Shown: piece after piece, positions 15,948-21,261 of the stretch | Numbering within the stretch: position 1 is the stretch's first letter | How the letters are laid out: each line of letters opens with the position of its first letter | NCBI GenBank assembly: GCA_041752635.1 | Contig: JBGSWC010000215.1 | Coordinates: 1-21,261, forward strand | Direction: 5' to 3' | Source of the DNA: JBGSWC01 sp041752635 | Lineage (GTDB): Bacteria; Planctomycetota; Planctomycetia; Pirellulales; Lacipirellulaceae | Length of the DNA stretch: 21,261 nucleotides | Translations under genes and position numbers: made by a program | The notes under the pieces: model-generated | Told to the model about the DNA's origin: nothing | The model's database searches: none | The model's input: only the letters and a program-made list of their open reading frames with translations

Positions 15948-16004
15948 CAGTAATCCTGCCCGCCCCGGCGGAACTTCCCACCCTCGCACGATCCGTCCGC
16001 GAAT

Positions 16005-17246
16005 ATGGCATCAACGGCCGCCAATCCCCGTCATTTTGCCTCGATGTTGCTGCGCGCGCTGCCGCCGATTGCCATCATTGCTGCCGGCTGGTGGGGCTAT
16101 ACCAAGTTCATGGAGCAAATTGAAATTGCTCCGCCTGCCGCCAAAGATGAGCGCGTCCTGCGGACGCGGGTGCAAAGTCTACAAGTGATCGACTACCCGA
16201 CAGTTATCGAAACGAATGCCGTGGTTCAGGCACATAACCGCGTCACGCTCACCGCCGAGGTGACAGGCGTGGTCACAATGGTGAACCCGTCGTTCGAGGT
16301 CGGTGCCTATTTCTCAAAGGGCGAAGTGCTGATTGAAATCGACGCGCGCGATTATCGTACTGCCCTGTCGATGGCGGAGTCGCGGCACGAGAGCTCAAAA
16401 TCGGCACTCAAACTTGCTCGGCTCATTGAAGAACGAAAACTGCGACTGGTGAGTTCAAACGCCGTGTCGCAAGCGGAGGTCGATGCCGCGTCGGCGACTC
16501 GGGAGCAGGCCGAAGCGGACGTAGCCATCGCGCAGACCGAGCTCGATCAGGCCACGCTCAACCTTGAGCGCACGCGGGTGCTGGCTCCGTTCGACGGGAG
16601 GGTGCAGGCCAAGAACATTGGAGTGGGGCAAATGGCCAACACGAACAATCCACTTGGCGAAGTATTTGCCGTTGATTTTGCGGAAGTTCGGCTACCGGTT
16701 TCGGCCCAGCAGCGGGAGTTCTTGGAGTTGCCTGAATTCGCCGACGACCCACCAGTGGCCGTCGAACTGCGCGATGGTATCAATCCGACAAATGGTCATG
16801 TTTGGCATGCCAACATCGTTCGCACCGAAGGTGTGCTCGATCAAAATTCCCGCGATATGTTCGCGATCGCTCGAATCGATGACCCTTTCGGACGCAAATC
16901 GGGCGAGAAGCCACTACGTATTGGCCAGCCGGTGGTGGCAGCCATCAAGGGCATTGTCATTCACGATGTCGTGGCATTGCCTCGGGAAGCCGTGCGTCAG
17001 CTCGATCAAGTGGTGCTGGTGCAACAACCGGGCAACACGTTGTTGCCGATCACCATCGATGCCATTTGGACCGATGCCGAGTACGTGGTGGTTGATAAGT
17101 CGGCCATTCCCGACAACGTGTGGCTGGCAACAACGGCAATGGTTTACACACCCGTCGGCGCGAAAGTCGAAATCATCGACGAGCCGTCGACGGTGACCTC
17201 GATTGCCGATTCGAAATCAAACGACAACAAGAATACCGCCAATTGA
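16005..17246 (+). CDS. RND efflux periplasmic adaptor (HlyD/AcrA family)
   Basis: This 413-residue membrane-fusion protein bridges the permease and the outer-membrane duct. A single N-terminal helix (about 15-31, LLRALPPIAIIAAGWWGY) anchors it; there is no lipobox. The first half of the lipoyl/biotinyl-like domain is about 75-115 (VTLTAEVTGVV, FSKGEVLIEID), a coiled-coil hairpin covers about 118-188, and the second half begins RVLAPFDGRV (191-200). The beta-barrel domain (about 208-300) includes AVDFAEVRLPVSAQQ, and the membrane-proximal part ends near 390 before a polar Ser/Asn tail. ATG at 16005 is chosen because it gives the membrane anchor directly. The permease starts nine bases after its stop, so the two are co-transcribed. 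Substrate unknown. Confidence 0.93.
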   Translation: MASTAANPRHFASMLLRALPPIAIIAAGWWGYTKFMEQIEIAPPAAKDERVLRTRVQSLQVIDYPTVIETNAVVQAHNRVTLTAEVTGVVTMVNPSFEVGAYFSKGEVLIEIDARDYRTALSMAESRHESSKSALKLARLIEERKLRLVSSNAVSQAEVDAASATREQAEADVAIAQTELDQATLNLERTRVLAPFDGRVQAKNIGVGQMANTNNPLGEVFAVDFAEVRLPVSAQQREFLELPEFADDPPVAVELRDGINPTNGHVWHANIVRTEGVLDQNSRDMFAIARIDDPFGRKSGEKPLRIGQPVVAAIKGIVIHDVVALPREAVRQLDQVVLVQQPGNTLLPITIDAIWTDAEYVVVDKSAIPDNVWLATTAMVYTPVGAKVEIIDEPSTVTSIADSKSNDNKNTAN

Positions 17247-17255
17247 CGGTTTTGT

Positions 17256-20200
17256 ATGATTCGCTGGTTCACGACTAACGGCATTGCTGCCAATTTTTTG
17301 ATGCTGGCGATCCTCGTCGCTGGTGTCTACACGGCCGCGTTTCATGTGCCGCTTGAGGTCTCGCCGGAGCGCAGCTTCGAAACAGTTGTTATCGATATGA
17401 CCTACCGCGGCGCCACGGCCAAGGATGTGGAGCGCGCAATACTGATTCCCATCGAGGAAGCGCTGGAGGGTGTCGAGGGCATCAGACAACTCAACGCCGA
17501 AGGCTACCGAGGTGGCGCTCGCCTGTTTTTGGATGCCAAGCCAGGCACCGACTTGCGTGCGCTTATGGATGACGTGAGTGCCCGGATCGATACCATCACA
17601 ACTTTTCCTGACGAGACTGAGCTTCCGCGGATTTTTATTCCCGATTCTTCAAACTATTGGGAAGTGCTCAGCATAGCTGTGACCGGCGATCTCGACTCTC
17701 GCCAGCTCCGCGAAGTGGCTCGTCGAGTACAGCAAGATGTACTCGTCTTACCAGGTGTAAGTCGCGCGCAAGTTCAAGGCGATAGCCGCTATGAGATCTC
17801 GATCGAAGCCAACACAGAAAAGCTGCTTTCGTATGGGCTGAGTTTCCAAGATCTGGTCGATGCGATTCAACGCTTTTCCATCGACTTGCCCGCCGGTGCC
17901 ATCGATAGCGCAAGTGGAACTTTTATCGTCCGCACGCGTGGCCAAGCCTATTCGCAACGAGAATTCAGCACATTGCCGATATCGGTAGAAAATGGTTCCG
18001 ATGTGCTGCTGGGCGACGTTGCGACGATTGTCGATGGATTTGAAGAAGGTGCGAAGATCGTCGAGTTTAATGGCAAACCCGCACTCTTTGTCGAAGTGAT
18101 GCGCACTGGCAAGGAGAGCGCAATCGACATCTCCGACAAAGTCCGAGAGTACGTCGATAACTCTCGGTCGAAATTTCCCGAGGGAATTCGGCTATTTGTT
18201 TGGGACGACGAATCGATTGACATTCGTGGCCGGTTAGAGACGCTCGTGCAGTCTCTCGTTCAGGGCAGTGTGTTGGTCATGATTTTGTTGGGGCTGTTTC
18301 TGCGGCCGGCCCTCGCCTTTTGGATCGTGATGGGAATTCCCGTTGGCTTTGCCGGCGGTGTGCTCATGATGCCCTGGTTTGGCGTGACGGCCAATGTGAT
18401 GAGTTTGTTTGGATTCATTATTGTTGTCGGCATCGTCGTCGACGATGCGATTGTGACGGGCGAGAACATCTACTTGAAAATGAAGGCCGGCTTGCCATCG
18501 CTGGAGGCAGCGATCGAAGGCACACATGAAGTTGCGACCCCAGTAACATTTGGTGCGCTGACCACCATTGTGGCGTTTTTGCCGCTTCTGTTTTTTGATG
18601 GGACTTGGGGTGACTACGCTAGCCAAGTTCCGCCGATCGTGGCTCCCGTATTGTTGTTTTCGTTGATCGAGTCGAAGCTCATCTTGCCGGCGCACCTTAA
18701 ACACTTGCGCGCCGTGCCGCGGCAGAATTTTTTCACTCGATTCCAAACTGCAATCGCCAACGGACTCGAGTACTTTATCGAACATGGTTATCAACCTTTT
18801 CTCGAACTTGCCGTCAGGCATCGAGCTACTGTTTTCGCCAGCTTCATTGCCGTGGCGATCCTGATGGCGGGCTACTGTTTGAGTGGTCGGATGGAATTTA
18901 TTGCTTTTCCCTCGGTCGATCGGGGGCGTATTTCGGCCGAACTCGACATGCCTGACGATACGCCGCTGGACGTCACGACGCGCTACATGCAAAGAATTGA
19001 ATCGGCTTTACTTCAAATGCAACGAGAATATGTCGACCCAGGAAATGGCCAGTCGCTTGTGCAGAGCATTTCGAAACTTACTGGTGCCGCGCGAATTCAT
19101 CGCGACTTTGACAAGTCGCGAGGTGCGATTTCGTTTGAGGTGCTCTCGCCGACGGAGCGAACTACGCCGGGGCCGCGAAATAGCGAACTCGTTACACGAT
19201 GGACCGATTTGGTGGGCCCCTTGCCAGGGGCTTCAGAATTCCGCGTCAAGTCGGATTCGAGCATCCGTAACGACCGCGATGTCGACAACGAAAACCTGAA
19301 CATCGAATTACGCGGTCCGATGTCGCCCGAAAAGGCAGAAGTGGCGCGAGGCATTCGCCTTATTTTACAAGAATACGACGCATTTAGTTCGACCTGGGCC
19401 AATATCAATTATGGCCAAGACGAACTCGAAATTACGCTCAAGCCCCTCGCTGCCGAACTTGGGCTCACCCAACAACTGCTGGCCCAGCACATTCGACAGG
19501 CTTTTTTTGGCGAAGAAGCCCAACGCTTGCAGCGCGGCATCGACGACATTCGTGTCATGGTGCGATTGCCGCGGCAGCAGCGTGAGTCGTTGCACACGCT
19601 CGATCGCATGCGTATTCCGACACCTCGCGGAGCCGACGTACCACTGTCGACGGTTGCAAACATCGCGTTTACGAAGGCGCCATCGTCGGTCCAACGCAAA
19701 AACGGAGCCGAGATTCTGCGATGCGGGGCACAGCCGGTTGACGAGAAAGTCGACATATTGCGCATTGCCAAGGAGATCGCGCCCCGCATCGAAGCTCTAT
19801 GCGCTCCGCATAACTTGACGTTTCAGTATGTTGGCTACGTTGCCGAAGCCGAGCAAACGAGTCGCCAAGTCATCGTTGGTTCGTTGGTCTTGGTGTTCGC
19901 TTTGTATGGCTTGTTGTCGATTGCACTGAAATCTCTAACACAACCCTTTTTTGTCCTGCTCGCTGTGCCATTTGCGATTATTGGTGCGCTGTTGGGGCAT
20001 ATCGTGCTTGGCATTACGCCATCGTATTTGTCAGTTTTCGGATTGTTAGCCCTCGCGGGGGTGTCGGTCAACGACACTTTGGTGATGGTCGACTACGTCA
20101 ATCGCCAGCGGGAGCGAGGGTCGAGTTTGCGCCAGGCGGCATTGGAGTCGGGATCGCGGCGTTTTCGTCCGATCATGCTCACTTCAATTACCACCTTCGT

Positions 20201-20420
20201 TGGTCTCATGCCGTTGTTGCTCGACGAGTCACTTCAAGCGCAGTTTCTCATTCCGATGGCGGTCTCGCTGGCATTTGGGGTGATGTTCGCGACGATCGTT
20301 TCGTTGCTTCTCATCCCTTGCGCTCTGCTGCTTGCCGATGATGCTCGAAGCGCCATTGTTATCGCCAAGGATTGGTATCTCAGCCCGTTTCGAAGTAAAA
20401 GGAACGAAGGCGCTGCTTAG
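17256..20420 (+). CDS. RND efflux permease (AcrB/HAE1-like superfamily)
   Basis: At 1054 residues this has full AcrB-type length with two repeats of six membrane helices and large periplasmic loops. The start MIRWFTTNGIAANFLML is typical of the inner-membrane entry helix. Helix 4 has the paired aspartates in VDDAIV (395-400; D396, D397) that carry protons in this superfamily, which argues against the single-Asp metal-transporting HME group. Helix 10 reads GVSVNDTLVMVDY (from about 935); N939 and D940 stand where AcrB has the Lys-Asn pair, a feature of a widespread 'VND' clade. The energy source is the proton gradient; exported substrates cannot be deduced. Translation starts nine bases after the adaptor stop. 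A weak hairpin follows the stop codon. Confidence 0.95.
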   Translation: MIRWFTTNGIAANFLMLAILVAGVYTAAFHVPLEVSPERSFETVVIDMTYRGATAKDVERAILIPIEEALEGVEGIRQLNAEGYRGGARLFLDAKPGTDLRALMDDVSARIDTITTFPDETELPRIFIPDSSNYWEVLSIAVTGDLDSRQLREVARRVQQDVLVLPGVSRAQVQGDSRYEISIEANTEKLLSYGLSFQDLVDAIQRFSIDLPAGAIDSASGTFIVRTRGQAYSQREFSTLPISVENGSDVLLGDVATIVDGFEEGAKIVEFNGKPALFVEVMRTGKESAIDISDKVREYVDNSRSKFPEGIRLFVWDDESIDIRGRLETLVQSLVQGSVLVMILLGLFLRPALAFWIVMGIPVGFAGGVLMMPWFGVTANVMSLFGFIIVVGIVVDDAIVTGENIYLKMKAGLPSLEAAIEGTHEVATPVTFGALTTIVAFLPLLFFDGTWGDYASQVPPIVAPVLLFSLIESKLILPAHLKHLRAVPRQNFFTRFQTAIANGLEYFIEHGYQPFLELAVRHRATVFASFIAVAILMAGYCLSGRMEFIAFPSVDRGRISAELDMPDDTPLDVTTRYMQRIESALLQMQREYVDPGNGQSLVQSISKLTGAARIHRDFDKSRGAISFEVLSPTERTTPGPRNSELVTRWTDLVGPLPGASEFRVKSDSSIRNDRDVDNENLNIELRGPMSPEKAEVARGIRLILQEYDAFSSTWANINYGQDELEITLKPLAAELGLTQQLLAQHIRQAFFGEEAQRLQRGIDDIRVMVRLPRQQRESLHTLDRMRIPTPRGADVPLSTVANIAFTKAPSSVQRKNGAEILRCGAQPVDEKVDILRIAKEIAPRIEALCAPHNLTFQYVGYVAEAEQTSRQVIVGSLVLVFALYGLLSIALKSLTQPFFVLLAVPFAIIGALLGHIVLGITPSYLSVFGLLALAGVSVNDTLVMVDYVNRQRERGSSLRQAALESGSRRFRPIMLTSITTFVGLMPLLLDESLQAQFLIPMAVSLAFGVMFATIVSLLLIPCALLLADDARSAIVIAKDWYLSPFRSKRNEGAA

Positions 20421-20422
20421 CT

Positions 20423-20441
20423 ATCTGGGCAATGGCCAGAT
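20423..20441 (+). terminator. Weak hairpin after the permease stop codon
   Basis: ATCTGG (20423-20428) and CCAGAT (20436-20441) form a 6-bp stem with a 7-base loop, three bases after the TAG. It is followed by the AT-rich GTTATAAATT rather than a true T tract, so it is at best a weak terminator for the adaptor-permease operon. Confidence 0.35.
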
Positions 20442-20828
20442 GTTATAAATTCGGCCTCGTCACCAGAATCTGTGGGTAAATTCCGGCTCCGGTAACTCGC
20501 TCAGATTGTGATACAAGGCGATTTCGACCGCTTCGTAAGTCCGAAAGCCGAACCATTTTCTGGTGGTCAGTTTCACTCTCCAGTTGCACCCCCTCAGCTA
20601 CGCCCGAGGAAAGGCTTGCTTTCGCTCGAAACCAAGTGAGAAACGGCTCGCGATGTTGGCGTAGCGTGCCGGTGACTTGCGTCATCGGCTCCAGTTGGCT
20701 CCGCATTGAGAGGGTACGCTCGGAGGGTCCCGTGACCGTCAGTTTCTTGCTAACGATCACTTTTGTCGCCAACGGCTTCGTGGTTGCTGAACAACCGGAT
20801 CGGGCTCAACTGGGCGCGGATTAAAACA

Positions 20829-20847
20829 GGGACAAATGGGGGACAAA
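20829..20847. repeat. Tandem GGGACAAA repeat near the tRNA 3' end
   Basis: GGGACAAA occurs at 20829-20836 and 20840-20847, an 11-base period, about 75 bases beyond the 3' end of the tRNA gene. Such helical-phase repeats occur as recombinase arm sites beside tRNA genes, but no integrase gene and no duplicated tRNA end is present in the window. Confidence 0.3.
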
Positions 20848-20920
20848 CTGCAATGCGAAAAAATCGCTGTCGACGCAAATCGTTGGGAATAAAGGGCTTA
20901 CGGCGACGAAAAAATGGCAA

Positions 20921-21009
20921 CGGAGAGGACAGGATTCGAACCTGCGGTACAGTTTGACCCGTACGCCGATTTAGCAAACCGGTGCTTTCGACCACTCAGC
21001 CACCTCTCC
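20921..21009 (-). tRNA. tRNA-Ser (anticodon GCU)
   Basis: On the minus strand the acceptor arm GGAGAGG (21009-21003) pairs with CCTCTCC (20928-20922), with discriminator G at 20921. The D arm region is TGGCTGAGTGGTCGAAAGCA, the anticodon stem CCGGT/ATCGG encloses TTGCTAA with anticodon GCT, and a long variable arm (around TACGGGTCAAACTGTA) precedes the T arm GCAGGTTCGAATCCTGT. The long variable arm and discriminator G are class II serine features. CCA is not encoded. A T6 run follows six bases after the 3' end on the minus strand and may terminate transcription. It decodes AGC and AGU. Confidence 0.96.
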
Positions 21010-21177
21010 AGGTGGAATCGTTTGCGGAGAGCGAATACGCTGGTTTTCGGCGTTTCGCCCCCCGTCGATGATTGAATTCTATGAATTTCGGTCTGCGATT
21101 CAAGACGGCTCGGTCGGCTCCAAGGTTCGCGAACCGAGCGAATGTGGTTGGGGTCGTCGCTCTTACACCGACCGACC

Positions 21178-21186
21178 TGCTACGAT
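21178..21186 (+). promoter_or_regulatory. Extended -10 promoter of RNase P RNA (TGCTACGAT)
   Basis: TACGAT at 21181-21186 is preceded by TGC. A start about seven bases later (near 21193) would agree with the expected 5' end of the RNase P RNA. No good -35 at standard spacing is seen. Confidence 0.4.
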
Positions 21187-21194
21187 ACGAGCCG

Positions 21195-21261
21195 CTTCGA
21201 GAGAGGGTCGGGCGACCGCTGGTGGGCCATTGGCCCACGAGAGGAAAGTCCGGGCGCCGTA
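21195..21261 (+). ncRNA. rnpB: RNase P RNA, 5' part (cut by window end)
   Basis: The string GAGGAAAGTCCGGGC at 21241-21255 is the near-invariant 5' conserved region of bacterial RNase P RNA. Before it lies a P3-like hairpin, GTGGGCC (21222-21228) with GGCCCAC (21232-21238), and the GGTCGGGCGACCGCTGG segment (from 21206) expected for the P1/P2 strands. The RNA is the catalytic subunit that removes the 5' leader from tRNA precursors. Only about 65 bases are inside the window, so the partner strands and the 3' end cannot be seen; the 5' end is approximate. Confidence 0.88.

Larger units (their letters stand above)
15659..16004. promoter_or_regulatory. Divergent promoter region of the RND efflux system
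   Basis: This 346-base region separates the outer-membrane factor gene (minus) from the adaptor gene (plus). It carries two plus-strand -10-like boxes, one an extended -10 at 15801-15809. No regulator gene of the TetR or MerR type is present here or adjacent. The short frames that cross it on both strands have no signal, domain or ribosome site. Confidence 0.5.
20421..20920. other. Gene-poor region between permease and tRNA-Ser
   Basis: About 500 bases with no convincing gene. A minus frame across 20443-20772 starts with TTG, lacks domains and overlaps plus-strand frames of equal quality. The right part has a tandem GGGACAAA repeat (20829-20847) and a six-A run (20909-20914) that reads as a T tract after the minus-strand tRNA. 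Confidence 0.55.

Noticed and set aside
18234..18992. Minus-strand 252-residue frame opposite the permease
   Set aside because: His/Gln/Arg-rich mirror of membrane-helix codons within a well-supported permease gene.
20443..20772. Minus-strand 109-residue frame between permease and tRNA
   Set aside because: TTG start, no ribosome site, no domain, and competing frames of similar length on the other strand.
20763..20957. Plus-strand 64-residue frame ending GEDRIRTCGTV
   Set aside because: Its last residues are the reverse strand of the tRNA-Ser T arm and acceptor region, a common spurious annotation; it has no domain or ribosome site.

Overview
The window looks like a chromosomal segment from a planctomycete, most likely Pirellulales. 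The case rests on three PEP-CTERM-type surface proteins (one with a dockerin-like calcium-binding pair typical of planctomycete secreted proteins), a TIGR03790-type protein, an O-antigen ligase with a long C-terminal repeat domain, a planctomycete-style lipoprotein, and a tRNA without an encoded CCA. The genus is an inference; nothing here fixes it.

Layout, left to right. 1-773 holds no convincing complete gene but has degenerate short repeats and a perfect hairpin. A GTG-started polysaccharide co-polymerase/tyrosine autokinase (3038 to 774, minus) diverges from a plus-strand run: a PEP-CTERM-like protein (3502-4257), a TIGR03790-type protein (4327-5988) and an O-antigen ligase/polymerase with a helical-repeat tail (about 6032-8446). 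This run converges on a minus-strand series read from 12692 down to 8633: a lipoprotein whose C-terminal tail may be frame-broken, a Wza-type outer-membrane polysaccharide export lipoprotein, a PEP-CTERM protein and a small secreted Pro/Arg-rich protein. A second PEP-CTERM protein, paralogous to the first but carrying a dockerin pair, lies on plus at 12970-13986. A tripartite RND efflux system follows: outer-membrane factor (15658 to 14060, minus) divergent from adaptor and permease (16005-17246 and 17256-20420, plus). The right end holds tRNA-Ser(GCU) on minus and the 5' end of the RNase P RNA on plus, cut by the window edge.

How the genes fit together. The autokinase, the Wza-type exporter and the O-antigen ligase/polymerase are three parts of a Wzy-dependent exopolysaccharide assembly and export line. 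Glycosyltransferases, flippase and exosortase are not in the window. PEP-CTERM proteins are known to co-occur with exopolysaccharide loci and are thought to be sorted by exosortases, so the natural reading is a locus for making and exporting a surface polysaccharide together with the proteins that become anchored in it. The RND system is probably a separate housekeeping or xenobiotic/metabolite efflux unit, and the RNA genes are unrelated neighbours.

No mobile element, CRISPR array or defence system is visible. The most interesting leads are the PEP-CTERM/TIGR03790/polysaccharide combination, a two-copy direct repeat around the putative promoter of the dockerin PEP-CTERM gene, the possible frameshift in the lipoprotein, and the diverged paralogue pair on either side of the exporter.
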